Shown in pieces: positions 16,992 to 25,260 of a stretch of 64,000 bases of DNA. Origin of the DNA: Lachnospiraceae bacterium (lineage in GTDB: Bacteria > Bacillota_A > Clostridia > Lachnospirales > Lachnospiraceae). Position 1 is the stretch's first letter; each line of letters begins with the position of its first letter. Both the position numbers and the translations under genes were made by a program. The DNA is taken from NCBI GenBank assembly GCA_017416505.1, contig JAFQCI010000147.1, forward strand, positions 1 to 64,000, read 5' to 3'. Under the pieces are notes generated by a model. That model saw only the letters and a program-made list of their open reading frames with translations. It ran no database searches and was not told the DNA's origin.

Positions 16992-18434
16992 CTATGCTTC
17001 TCTACATAATACACCATCATATAATTGTTTCCAGTTAATTTTCTTACTCCTTCTTTGCAAAAGCTCATTTATTTTTATATATTTTGAAATATTATTAATA
17101 TCTATTCCAGTAATATACATAATGTCCTCTAATGAATACCCTGCAAAGAACATTGTTCTAATTAGGCTTTTTCTAACAAATTTAGGCGAATAATCTTTCC
17201 ACTTTTCATCATTGGTAATCTGAACAAAATTATTAAAAACATCATTAATATTCCATTCTCTCATTGGTCTGTACTCTCCATCATAAAATACCAGAAATAG
17301 CTTTTGCGACTTTATCTTTGCTTTCTTAACTTCCTTATTAAGTTTTATCAAATATTCTTGAAGAATAGGACACAATTCGATTTTTCTTCCTTCTAAACTT
17401 ATATATTTAAACGATTTATCAAAAGTATCCCAATTCAATTCCAAAAGTTGCGACCTCTCCAATCCCAAAGTAACTTCTAACAAAAATATCACTATATCTC
17501 TATTAGCATTTCTTTTTGTCTTTAAAAAATCTAAAATCACTTGTATATCTTCAGCATTTAATTCAGTAACGCCTCTTCTATCTTCTGTTTCCTCATAAAT
17601 AATAAGATTTTCCTTACGACTATCACTCAAACTGATATACCTAATCTTATCGTGTTTTTCCAATTCATACAGCATATTATAGATATGCGTGTGATTATTA
17701 TTCAGTGTTTTTGTTGAAGTATCTTTACCATTCCTCTTGCATTCGCTAATAAACATATCAAATTGTTCCATATCTAAAGTTTCATAAAATCGTTTTCCAA
17801 CTTGTTCATAATTCTTTTTAGCCAATACCTTAGGTGCAATAAAGTCATAAAACTGAAAAAGCGTACAACGATAAGAGTTCCAAGAAACATCCTTTATTCC
17901 CTGTTCATATTTCCACACTTTATATTGTGCAACATCGCAATAAAAATGTGTTGATTGATTATTATACAAATTATCAAAGCTAAGATATTTGAAATATCTT
18001 AATTCCGTTCTACCCTTTGTTCTAACTTTAAAAACATCAAACCAAAATACAATATATGATTCTAATACATTGCCTTCTATCTTTGGTATCGTTTCTATCG
18101 AAAAATCCAGTAAAACATACTCATATCCATTTGTTAATAGACCAAATCTCTGACCTTTACTTCCTGCGTAAGTTCTGACTTGTTCAATGTCTTTGACCTC
18201 TATTGGTCTATTCCCATTTTTAACCTCAATTATCAATGCTTTTTCTCCTATAGCAGGAACATATACATCACAAAATCCTTTTACTATTGAATGTTCTAAT
18301 CTGCATTTTTTCACATCATACCCACAATATCCCATAAAGGTATTAATAATAACATGAAGTCGTACATCATCTTCATTCTTCTTAGCACCTAGGTCTTTGT
18401 ATGCACTACGAAGCTTTGAAATTACAGTTTCCAT
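16992..18434 (-). CDS. PD-(D/E)xK nuclease fused to a degenerate tyrosine recombinase
   Basis: A 480-residue protein with an unusual layout. Residues about 1-150 resemble the N-terminal nuclease domain of type I restriction subunits: Asp 56 (GFCDVY) and Glu 70-x-Lys 72 (LIIEVKNG) form the catalytic pattern. Residues about 190-460 follow the phage-integrase fold, with a SAM-like helical part then ELNAEDIQVILDFL and LGLERSQLLELNW (Arg 327). In the catalytic box the expected His-x2-Arg-His is Lys 418-x2-Arg 421-Lys 422, and the later Gly-His is Gly-Ile. Arg and a Tyr (452) remain. Strand transfer is therefore doubtful. The ATG at 18434 follows AAAGGAGA. It may be a defence or element-control protein. 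No family is recognised. Confidence 0.6.
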   Translation of the reverse strand: METVISKLRSAYKDLGAKKNEDDVRLHVIINTFMGYCGYDVKKCRLEHSIVKGFCDVYVPAIGEKALIIEVKNGNRPIEVKDIEQVRTYAGSKGQRFGLLTNGYEYVLLDFSIETIPKIEGNVLESYIVFWFDVFKVRTKGRTELRYFKYLSFDNLYNNQSTHFYCDVAQYKVWKYEQGIKDVSWNSYRCTLFQFYDFIAPKVLAKKNYEQVGKRFYETLDMEQFDMFISECKRNGKDTSTKTLNNNHTHIYNMLYELEKHDKIRYISLSDSRKENLIIYEETEDRRGVTELNAEDIQVILDFLKTKRNANRDIVIFLLEVTLGLERSQLLELNWDTFDKSFKYISLEGRKIELCPILQEYLIKLNKEVKKAKIKSQKLFLVFYDGEYRPMREWNINDVFNNFVQITNDEKWKDYSPKFVRKSLIRTMFFAGYSLEDIMYITGIDINNISKYIKINELLQRRSKKINWKQLYDGVLCREA

Positions 18435-18621
18435 ATAGAGTTCTCCTTTCTGCAAACGCAATTATTCTCACAATTTTAATAACCACATTTCTATGTTGCA
18501 ACAATCATCTGGTTACAATATCTATGCTCTCCAAATGTTTATAAATATACTCTAACAACTTTAACCAAATTCAATGAAACTCAAATTTGTAGACAATTAA
18601 AATCTCCATTTTATAGACAAC

Positions 18622-18663
18622 AAAAAAGACATCACCACCTATATTTCTATAAGCAATGATGCC
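18622..18663 (-). terminator. Strong minus-strand terminator near the right end of the element
   Basis: A 15-bp stem with several G-T pairs (18628-18642 with 18649-18663) ends on the minus strand in TTTTTTG. It would stop transcripts leaving tsf before the element's first minus-strand gene. Confidence 0.7.
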
Positions 18664-18732
18664 TTATCATTTCATTCAAATATTTCATTTTCAATCCGTT
18701 TTTAAGTAACAAGCAAACTTTTCATTAAGAAG

Positions 18733-18819
18733 TTGGGTAAAACATTTTACCCATTCTCGTACCCAACTTTTACCCAAATTACCACGATATTTTGTGATAC
18801 TTTATGATAGGTTACGATA
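18733..18819. promoter_or_regulatory. Arm-type repeats at the right end of the element
   Basis: One TTGGGTA (18733-18739) and three TACCCA boxes (18748, 18760, 18771) at 11-12 bp spacing, then GTTACGATA at 18811-18819. The same arrangement occurs at 8399-8474, and TACCCA/TGGGTA boxes also lie just inside the left end. They probably bind the integrase arm domain. Confidence 0.55.
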
Positions 18820-18899
18820 CTTTCAATTTCCTCTCAAAATTGCTTGCAAGGCTTGAAAATGCTTTATTTTCTGGCTTTGTCTGTTCTAAGAAATATTTC

Positions 18900-20012
18900 T
18901 TAGTTTCCTGCCATCTGCTTTGCAACTTCAGCTGCGAAATCTTCTTCTTTCTTTTCAAGTCCTTCACCAGTTTCGAAACGAACATACTTCTTAATGCTGA
19001 TGCTTGTACCTGCGTTCTTAGCAACACTTTCAACGTACTGTGCAACTGACTGCTTTCCATCTTCAGCCTTAACATATGTCTGCTCTAATAATACAATTTC
19101 CTTAAGCTGTTTTGCAACACGACCATCAACAAGACCTGCGAAAATCTTGTTAGCTGCGATAGCGTCTTTATCAGCTACTGCAAGACCTGCTAATGCTAAC
19201 TTAGCTGCTTCTGAAAGGAAGTTTGGTAAATACTTCATATTATCCTTCTTCTCTTCGTAGATAGCGATATCTTCGTCTGACCATACTTTATCATTAATTG
19301 CTTTCTCAAGTAATCCTTTTAAGATTGGCATTGGAAGTGAGAATGGATCATTTAATGCACTTTCAACTGTAGTCTTTCTTAATTTATCAAGTTCATCTGC
19401 AGAAATTTCATCTCTGCTTGTGTACTCTGGATTAAGAGCTGCAACCTGCATTGCAACATTTCTTAAGCATTCTTTCACTTCATCTGCATTAGAATCTGTA
19501 TCAGCTTCTACTAATACACCAATCTTTCCACCAGCGTGGATATATGAAACAACAAGTCCATCTGTTGTAACCTTAGCAAATCTTCTAATGTTCATGTTTT
19601 CACCGATAACTGCGATCTGTGAAGCTAATTCTTCTTTAACAGTCTTAGTAGTATCAAGTGCCCAAGCTTCATCTAAGAACTCTTCAATAGTCGCTACGTT
19701 AGTTGTTGCAGCCTGAGCAGCTACATTAGCAACATAGCTCTTAAATGTATCATTCTTAGCAACGAAGTCAGTCTCAGAGTTAACTTCTACGATAGAAGCA
19801 ACCTTTCCATCTTCGCTTACGTTAGTTGCAACAATACCTTCTGCTGCAATTCTTCCTGCCTTCTTAGCAGCCTTTGCAAGACCTTTTTCTTTTAAATAAT
19901 CAACGGCTTTATTCATATCACCATCAGTTTCAGCAAGTGCCTTCTTACAATCCATCATACCGGCACCAGTCATTTCTCTAAGTTCTTTTACCATACTTGC
20001 TGTAATAGCCAT
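18900..20012 (-). CDS. tsf: Elongation factor Ts
   Basis: EF-Ts recycles EF-Tu by exchanging GDP for GTP. The N-terminal UBA-like domain and the TGAGMMDCKKAL signature are clear, followed by the EVNSETDFVAKND core. At 370 residues it is longer than many EF-Ts (often 280-310). The extra length lies roughly in residues 220-300, around PFSLPMPILKGLLEKAINDK, in the C-terminal half. The last codons (AKQM-AGN) lie in and past the 15-bp att repeat, so AGN and the stop are supplied by the integrated element. A second tail at 8580-8602 would give AKQM-GM. It follows rpsB with a hairpin between them and has a GGAGGAAG ribosome site. Confidence 0.95.
   Translation of the reverse strand: MAITASMVKELREMTGAGMMDCKKALAETDGDMNKAVDYLKEKGLAKAAKKAGRIAAEGIVATNVSEDGKVASIVEVNSETDFVAKNDTFKSYVANVAAQAATTNVATIEEFLDEAWALDTTKTVKEELASQIAVIGENMNIRRFAKVTTDGLVVSYIHAGGKIGVLVEADTDSNADEVKECLRNVAMQVAALNPEYTSRDEISADELDKLRKTTVESALNDPFSLPMPILKGLLEKAINDKVWSDEDIAIYEEKKDNMKYLPNFLSEAAKLALAGLAVADKDAIAANKIFAGLVDGRVAKQLKEIVLLEQTYVKAEDGKQSVAQYVESVAKNAGTSISIKKYVRFETGEGLEKKEEDFAAEVAKQMAGN
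18911..18925. repeat. Right attachment site inside tsf
   Basis: CCATCTGCTTTGCAA, identical to 8588-8602. It lies within the last codons of tsf, 9 bp before the stop codon. Confidence 0.75.
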
Positions 20013-20040
20013 TTTTATCTTCCTCCATATTTAAAAAATA

Positions 20041-20067
20041 GCCTCAGCCTGCCCAGCAGACCAAGGC
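20041..20067 (-). terminator. Hairpin between rpsB and tsf
   Basis: A 12-bp fully paired stem with G-T pairs (20041-20052 with 20056-20067) is followed on the minus strand by TATTTTTTAAAT and then the tsf ribosome site. It can act as a partial terminator that sets the ratio of S2 to EF-Ts. Confidence 0.65.
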
Positions 20068-20090
20068 CTTACTTTTAATGTTATCTTAAA

Positions 20091-20813
20091 TTAAGCTTCT
20101 TCTACTTCTTCAGATTCAACCACTGCGTCAGCACCTTGGTTTGCTTCGATAACAGCATCTGCCATCTTAGCAACGATTAACTTAACCGCTCTGATTGCAT
20201 CATCATTACCAGGAATTACGTAATCTAATTCTTCTGGATCACAGTTAGTATCAGCGATACCTACTAGTGGAATTCCTAAGCTGTGAGCTTCTTGAATACA
20301 GATTCTTTCTTTTCTTGGGTCAACAACGAAAATCATATCTGGGATAGTTTTCATTTCCTTGATACCGCCTAAGTTCTTTTGTAACTTAGCTTGAAGTTTC
20401 TTTAATTCGATAACTTCCTTCTTAGGTAATACATCAAAAGTACCATCAGCTTCCATAGCTTCGATTTTCTTTAATTGTTCAATTCTACCCTGAATTGTCT
20501 TGAAGTTAGTTAACATACCACCTAACCATCTTTCGTTAACGTAGTACATTCCACATCTTTCAGCTTCTGACTTAACAGAATCCTGAGCTTGTTTCTTAGT
20601 TCCTACAAAAAGGATCTTTCCACCTTCAGCAACACAATTCTTGATTGCTTCGTAAGCTTCATCTACCTTACCTACAGACTTCTGTAAGTCAATGATATAA
20701 ATACCATTTCTTTCAGTGTAGATGTACTCAGCCATCTTAGGGTTCCATCTTCTTGTCTGGTGTCCGAAATGTACACCGGCTTCTAACAATTGTTTCATTG
20801 AAATAACGCTCAT
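20091..20813 (-). CDS. rpsB: 30S ribosomal protein S2
   Basis: A 240-residue S2 of the small ribosomal subunit, of normal length. Clear family features are [22 protein letters not shown] at the start and the later [20 protein letters not shown] block. The C-terminus carries a short acidic tail. It is the first gene of the rpsB-tsf unit and has its own promoter about 100 bp upstream, separate from the flagellar operon that ends just before it. Confidence 0.97.
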   Translation of the reverse strand: MSVISMKQLLEAGVHFGHQTRRWNPKMAEYIYTERNGIYIIDLQKSVGKVDEAYEAIKNCVAEGGKILFVGTKKQAQDSVKSEAERCGMYYVNERWLGGMLTNFKTIQGRIEQLKKIEAMEADGTFDVLPKKEVIELKKLQAKLQKNLGGIKEMKTIPDMIFVVDPRKERICIQEAHSLGIPLVGIADTNCDPEELDYVIPGNDDAIRAVKLIVAKMADAVIEANQGADAVVESEEVEEA

Positions 20814-20943
20814 AATATACCTCCATGGTTTTCTCTTCTGACGGCCTCACATTCTTAGGTTATCTTTCACACCATCCTAAAAATCCGCCATCATGTATTT
20901 TTTTACCGTTTGAAATTTTATCATAAAAAAATATACATTGCAA
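20814..20943 (-). promoter_or_regulatory. rpsB promoter and leader
   Basis: On the minus strand TTGCAA (20938-20943) and TAAAAT (20915-20920) are 17 bp apart. The -35 box almost touches the stop of the preceding flagellar-operon gene. The leader of about 90 nt contains short self-complementary segments and may be a site for S2 autoregulation; that role is inferred. Confidence 0.65.
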
Positions 20944-20951
20944 GTATTTTT

Positions 20952-21449
20952 TTAAGATTTGGTAATAATTTTAGCAATTTCTTCATAGGAAGCATTCATC
21001 GGAATTTCAAATTCTCCGATTTTTACCTTCAAACTGTATCCATTATCATGTAAATACATACTAAATTCCTTTTTATCATCGATAACACCCAAATCATATA
21101 ACATATCCGAAACATCTCCGGAACTCATTCCCTTACTAATATCAATAGTAACCGTTTCTTCCTTTGATTCCTGGTCTTTCGTGTCATCCTCTGATGAGTC
21201 CTCTTCCTTTGTAGAATCATTTGTCATATTCTGTTCTTCCGTATTTTGAGTTCCTGTATTATCATTCTCCGTGTTATCTTTCTTTATAAAAGAAGAATCC
21301 TCTTCCTGAAACACCATATTTAATTGTTTGGCACGTTCAATCACATATTCGTCACTAATTTGATTGCTGCCTTTAAATACAACAAAAAGGACACAGCAGG
21401 TAAAAATAATACCTACCGAAAATCCTCGTAAAAAATCTCGTACTCGCAT
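20952..21449 (-). CDS. Membrane-anchored protein with MltG-like N-terminal domain
   Basis: A 165-residue protein. Residues about 8-27 form a membrane anchor, followed by an acidic, Thr/Glu/Asp-rich linker of about 70 residues. The C-terminal 60 residues (TIDISKGMSSGDVSDMLYDL then VIDDKKEFSMYL and KVKIGEFEIP) follow the small LysM-like domain that precedes the catalytic domain in MltG transglycosylases. The catalytic part is absent, so it is probably a cell-wall binding protein rather than an enzyme. It is the last gene of the flagellar run, with the rpsB promoter starting right after. A link to wall remodelling at the flagellum is speculation. Confidence 0.55.
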   Translation of the reverse strand: MRVRDFLRGFSVGIIFTCCVLFVVFKGSNQISDEYVIERAKQLNMVFQEEDSSFIKKDNTENDNTGTQNTEEQNMTNDSTKEEDSSEDDTKDQESKEETVTIDISKGMSSGDVSDMLYDLGVIDDKKEFSMYLHDNGYSLKVKIGEFEIPMNASYEEIAKIITKS

Positions 21450-21468
21450 CTTTCTCCTCCAGCTACTT

Positions 21469-22209
21469 TCAACTATTTTTCTGAGAAAATAAATCCACTA
21501 CCAGCTTTACTTCACCCTTACCTAAATTCAATTTTTTCGCTATATCTACGACAGAAACTCCATCCTGGTATAAAGCAATGATTTGTTCATTATAGTTCTC
21601 TCTGCTTGTTTCCCCTGATACAGTATCCTCTTCTTTTTTCTTTGCTGTTTTCTTCGTAGTAGATTTCGTTTTTGTTCCCGTAGAAGATTCCTCGGTAGTA
21701 GTTTTTGAAGCCGTAGACTTTCTTGTCCTGGTTTTCGTTGATTCTGACTTAGAAGCAGCCGTTTCTTTCTTTGTATTCTCTTTCGTTTCTGCCACTTTTG
21801 CTTCTTCCAACGAATCCATTTCTTCTTTTGAAAGTTTCGCCTGATTAGTCTTCTCTGCCATTAACTTCTTTAATTCAGCTTCTTTTTCATTTAGCATATT
21901 GTATAAAAACATAATCTCTTTATGAGTCTTGTCCATTTCACCAAGTACAGTATCAGAAAATTCACCTACTGCCATTAACTTCTCATTGGAAATTTTCTCA
22001 AGTTCATCCTTTGCATCTTCAATCTTATCCTGAGTAATCTCCACAATCTCAATAGAAGCATTTTCAATCAGAGATTGTTTTTCTTCTTTCGTAAAAGTCA
22101 GTTTCTCAGTTTCTTTCTCAGAATTTTCCTTATCTTGTGGTTTCATGAAAAAAGTAACTAAAAATATTAAAATTCCTACTACCAATAAAGATATAATTGC
22201 TGTCTGCAT
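21469..22209 (-). CDS. Membrane-anchored coiled-coil protein with C-terminal HTH-like tail
   Basis: A 246-residue protein, possibly of the DUF6115 type from memory. Residues 3-22 are one membrane segment. A long charged coiled coil follows (about 45-135), then a Lys/Thr/Ser-rich low-complexity linker (about 140-200). The last 45 residues (NEQIIALYQDGVSVVDIAKK then LNLGKGEVKLVVDLF) read as a helix-turn-helix. Such a tail could touch DNA or another protein at the cytoplasmic face. It sits between the 113-residue flagellar gene and the MltG-like protein at the end of the operon. Confidence 0.55.
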   Translation of the reverse strand: MQTAIISLLVVGILIFLVTFFMKPQDKENSEKETEKLTFTKEEKQSLIENASIEIVEITQDKIEDAKDELEKISNEKLMAVGEFSDTVLGEMDKTHKEIMFLYNMLNEKEAELKKLMAEKTNQAKLSKEEMDSLEEAKVAETKENTKKETAASKSESTKTRTRKSTASKTTTEESSTGTKTKSTTKKTAKKKEEDTVSGETSRENYNEQIIALYQDGVSVVDIAKKLNLGKGEVKLVVDLFSQKNS

Positions 22210-22223
22210 CTTTTGGTATCCTC

Positions 22224-22565
22224 CTAAACCTTGATATCAAAATTTACACGTTCTATGGAACTGTCATGGGAAGAAGGATTTTCTTTTATTTCGGTTTTCT
22301 CCTCCGATTTTTTCTCCTTCTTTTTATTCTTTTTCTCTCTTTTTTGATATTCGTTATTTCCTTTTTCTTTCGCATCATACTTATATTCATTGAAAGCTGC
22401 AGAATCTTTTTTTATTACAATTTCTTGTTGCTTTTTTACTTCCTTTTCTACCTGCTGTCCAAACTGCATATGCTCCTGAACAGCTCTTTGGTTTTGCTGC
22501 TGTTGAATCTGGCTCACAGATTCCGTTCTATTAATGGACATTTGCATATCTATTGGTCGAATCAT
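22224..22565 (-). CDS. Small flagellar-operon protein of unknown function
   Basis: A 113-residue hydrophilic protein with no transmembrane segment. The start MIRPIDMQMSINRTESVSQI and a Gln-rich stretch (IQQQQNQRAVQEH) give way to a highly charged KKKEKKSEEKTEIKE-like region. Small proteins beginning with a similar PID-x-Q motif are often found after fapA in clostridial flagellar operons. Its job is unknown. It is 18 bp from fapA and part of the same transcript. Confidence 0.6.
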   Translation of the reverse strand: MIRPIDMQMSINRTESVSQIQQQQNQRAVQEHMQFGQQVEKEVKKQQEIVIKKDSAAFNEYKYDAKEKGNNEYQKREKKNKKKEKKSEEKTEIKENPSSHDSSIERVNFDIKV

Positions 22566-22583
22566 AACAATCCTTCCTTCCCA

Positions 22584-24182
22584 TTATAATGGTTTTACTA
22601 CGATTTCTGCCCTGTCCTTTTCAACACGGACAAAACTTTCTTCATTTTTTATTGCCATAATATTGTTAATAATGGTAATTCTAACCCCCGGATGAATGAT
22701 TCCCTTCGCCATTACTTTACATTTACTATACATATCGTAATCCGATTTTAATTCATCCAATCGTTGATTATATTCTTCGACTTCCTTTACCACCACTTCT
22801 TTATCTTTCATGGTATTTTTTAATAAATCAATTTTATCTTGTGGTAAAGCCTGCCCTTTTGACAGAATTTTTTTATAATTAAGAATTAATTCATCCATTT
22901 CTTCCAATTTTTCATTATTCAGGTCGATTTTCGCTGATACATCCTTCATTTCAGCCATAATGTCATAATCAGGTCCTAAATATAATTCTGTCGCTGTTTC
23001 CATATTAGAACCGATGCTTCTGGAAATGATATTGGATTTTGTTGAAATTTTACCACCTGTAATATAGGCATTTTTACCTTCTAATACAATATCACCATCT
23101 GCATGGACTTTACTATGCAATATGGTATCTGTTTGTATTTTTCCTCCAACCTTAACATTAGCACTTTCAATAAATCTTGCTACCAGATTTCCCTTTGCCT
23201 CTACCTGGCCTTTGTTCATTCCCTGAATTCCACGTTTTAAAATAATCTGTCCTCCAGCACAAAGATTAGCACCCTCAACTACACCGTCAACAATAATATC
23301 TCCGCTGCATTTGATGGAAAAACCAGTTCTGACAGAACCTTTTACATAAACAGAACCATTATACTCAATATCTCCAGTACTAACATCAACATCATCTTTT
23401 ACTTCATAAACATTGGAAACATAAATTCCACTTTCTGCAAAAACAACATGACCATCACAGGTACTATATAATTTACACTCATCCGCAGTAATGGCTGTAT
23501 TTTCTCCTACTTTTAATCTTAATACTTTCGGTAATTTCGGCGAAATGGTCTTGCCATAAAGATTCTTACCATCAATTCCTAGTACTTCTTTCTTTAAAAT
23601 TGCAAGAACTTCTCCGCGTTTTACATGACTTATCATATCCAGGTTGTGGAAATCTACAGAGCCATCCTCATTCAATTTAGGAGTTGCCTTCTTCTTAAGT
23701 TGTACATTATACTTAATCACTGCATCATCACCAGGAACTACCGGTAAACCCTCTGCAATTAAATAAGTATGACAATATTGTCTTGCCTTTAAATGTTTTT
23801 CAATTACTTCTTCTGAAATTCCAAACTCAATACCTTTTACTTTAAGGTCATTTAAGATTTCTTCTTTCGTCATCAATGTTCCAGTGGAAGATGGAGGATA
23901 AAAACGGGCAGTTGCCCTCATGGCAGATTCATCAATCTCAATCTTCATGGTTTCATTAATAGGAATAATGTTCGTATCACTGATTTTCATTTCAGTTCTT
24001 TGACTTAAATTAGCCACGGCAGATTTTATTGCCATGGCATCAATATCATTAATCAACTCTTTTTTACACAAATCTAAAATTTCTTCTGCTATAATCTTAT
24101 TTCCGCCTTCCATAGGTGGAAATAAACGTAGATAAGCACCATCTTTTTTTGCTTCTATCTGAAAAAAACCATCGATATACAT
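22584..24182 (-). CDS. fapA: FapA/DUF342 flagellar assembly protein A
   Basis: A 532-residue DUF342 protein. The N-terminal 130 residues hold the FapA N-terminal domain. The middle (about 165-400) is a right-handed beta-helix-like region with the typical run of V-x-G-G/N-I-x-V turns such as VDVSTGDIEYNGSVYVKGSV, then CSGDIIVDGVVEGANL. A coiled coil follows near 410-480. The family occurs in flagellar operons of Firmicutes; its exact role is not settled. It sits immediately downstream of the flagellar sigma factor (15-bp gap). Confidence 0.85.
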   Translation of the reverse strand: MYIDGFFQIEAKKDGAYLRLFPPMEGGNKIIAEEILDLCKKELINDIDAMAIKSAVANLSQRTEMKISDTNIIPINETMKIEIDESAMRATARFYPPSSTGTLMTKEEILNDLKVKGIEFGISEEVIEKHLKARQYCHTYLIAEGLPVVPGDDAVIKYNVQLKKKATPKLNEDGSVDFHNLDMISHVKRGEVLAILKKEVLGIDGKNLYGKTISPKLPKVLRLKVGENTAITADECKLYSTCDGHVVFAESGIYVSNVYEVKDDVDVSTGDIEYNGSVYVKGSVRTGFSIKCSGDIIVDGVVEGANLCAGGQIILKRGIQGMNKGQVEAKGNLVARFIESANVKVGGKIQTDTILHSKVHADGDIVLEGKNAYITGGKISTKSNIISRSIGSNMETATELYLGPDYDIMAEMKDVSAKIDLNNEKLEEMDELILNYKKILSKGQALPQDKIDLLKNTMKDKEVVVKEVEEYNQRLDELKSDYDMYSKCKVMAKGIIHPGVRITIINNIMAIKNEESFVRVEKDRAEIVVKPL

Positions 24183-24197
24183 AACATCAACCCTCCA

Positions 24198-24962
24198 TTA
24201 TCCCATAAAAATCGCAATATTATCTCCCAATTTCTCCTTTAATTTCTGTATGGCTCTGGTATGTAATTGTGATATTCTGGATTCTGACACTTCCAGCACC
24301 ATACTGATTTCTTTTAAAGTAAGTTCTTCATAATAATATAATTCTACGACTTTACGTTCTTTCTCTGTTAAGCCATCCAGGGCTTTTATTAAAATATCCT
24401 TTAACTCCTTCTCTTCATATGCTGATTCCGGCATATCCGATTTTCTTCTTCTACTATCATCGATTCCTACTTCTGTTCCCTGCTCAACAAATTCCTCTAA
24501 AGAAGCAATATTAGATATGTTTGTCTGTTCCAACCATTGAAGCAATTCATCCACAGACAACTCCAAAAAGCCTGCCAACTCTTCTTCTGTAGCCGGACGG
24601 TTCAACTTAGCCTCCAAGGAAGACATGGCAGCATCAATCTTCTTTTGTTTCTGTCGCACAGACCTTGGAATCCAGTCCATTTTACGAATCTGATCCAGAA
24701 TCGAACCTCTGATTCTTAAACTGGCATAGGTTTCAAACTTAATCCCCTTTTCATAATCGAATTTATCAATGGCATCAATTAAACCAAAAATACCATATCC
24801 AACTAAATCATCAAATTCAACCGTATACCCCAAATACATGCTTAAACGACCAGCAACAAACTTAACCAGAGGCGCATATTCAATGATAAGTTTTTCTTTT
24901 ACACTATTATCTTTTGTTTTTGAGTATGTTTCCCATAGCTTGTTTTTTTCTGCTTCGTCCAT
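24198..24962 (-). CDS. fliA: Flagellar/motility sigma factor (FliA/SigD type)
   Basis: A 254-residue sigma-28-type factor. Region 2 (YAPLVKFVAGRLSMYLGYTV and GIFGLIDAIDKFD), region 3 (IPRSVRQKQKKI) and a region 4 helix-turn-helix (LKEISMVLEVSESRISQLHT) are all present. It directs RNA polymerase to late flagellar and chemotaxis promoters, presumably including flagellin elsewhere in the genome. It lies near the end of the operon, so it is made after the hook-basal-body genes. No flgM anti-sigma gene is in this window. Confidence 0.92.
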   Translation of the reverse strand: MDEAEKNKLWETYSKTKDNSVKEKLIIEYAPLVKFVAGRLSMYLGYTVEFDDLVGYGIFGLIDAIDKFDYEKGIKFETYASLRIRGSILDQIRKMDWIPRSVRQKQKKIDAAMSSLEAKLNRPATEEELAGFLELSVDELLQWLEQTNISNIASLEEFVEQGTEVGIDDSRRRKSDMPESAYEEKELKDILIKALDGLTEKERKVVELYYYEELTLKEISMVLEVSESRISQLHTRAIQKLKEKLGDNIAIFMG

Positions 24963-24975
24963 ACATTACAACCCC

Positions 24976-25245
24976 TTATTTTTCTTTTTCGTTCGCAGAC
25001 ACGTCCTGTTCGTCCTCTTCCTTCTCTTCATCTACATCGATATCCGTAGATACCTCTTCTTTCTTTTCTGTTGTAACCTTAGTAACAATTGCTGTTCCTA
25101 TTGCTCCTATTACATAAGATGTAATTAAAATCAACAATAGTGATTTTAAAAAAAATAAAGTTTCTACCCCATTTATAATATTTATAATACATGTAACCAA
25201 ACATGCTACCAAAACTACAAATGGTGTGATATATCTGACTCTCAT
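24976..25245 (-). CDS. Small membrane protein between cheD and fliA
   Basis: An 89-residue protein with two hydrophobic helices (about residues 5-24 and 29-53) and an acidic tail rich in Glu and Asp. No family is recognised. It lies 15 bp after cheD and 13 bp before fliA on the same strand, so it is co-transcribed. It may be a small accessory of the motility operon. Confidence 0.6.
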   Translation of the reverse strand: MRVRYITPFVVLVACLVTCIINIINGVETLFFLKSLLLILITSYVIGAIGTAIVTKVTTEKKEEVSTDIDVDEEKEEDEQDVSANEKEK

Positions 25246-25260
25246 AAGTCTGCTCCTTAT

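Larger units (their letters stand above)
8588..18925. mobile_element. Integrated element (about 10.3 kb) in the 3' end of tsf
   Basis: The element is bounded by 15-bp direct repeats. One lies in the last codons of tsf; the other lies 113 bp beyond the integrase stop. The integrase is at one end next to an excisionase, as usual. TTGGGTA/TACCCA arm-type boxes occur just inside both ends (8661, 8676, 8732, 8753 and 18733, 18748, 18760, 18771). Genes inside: int, xis, an HNH/AP2-associated-type protein, a Rep-like protein, a serine resolvase, an Mrr-type nuclease, a zinc-ribbon protein, a Cro-like regulator and a nuclease-recombinase fusion. No conjugation genes are present, so it is an integrative mobilizable or phage-satellite-type element. 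Integration keeps tsf intact by supplying its last codons. Confidence 0.75.
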
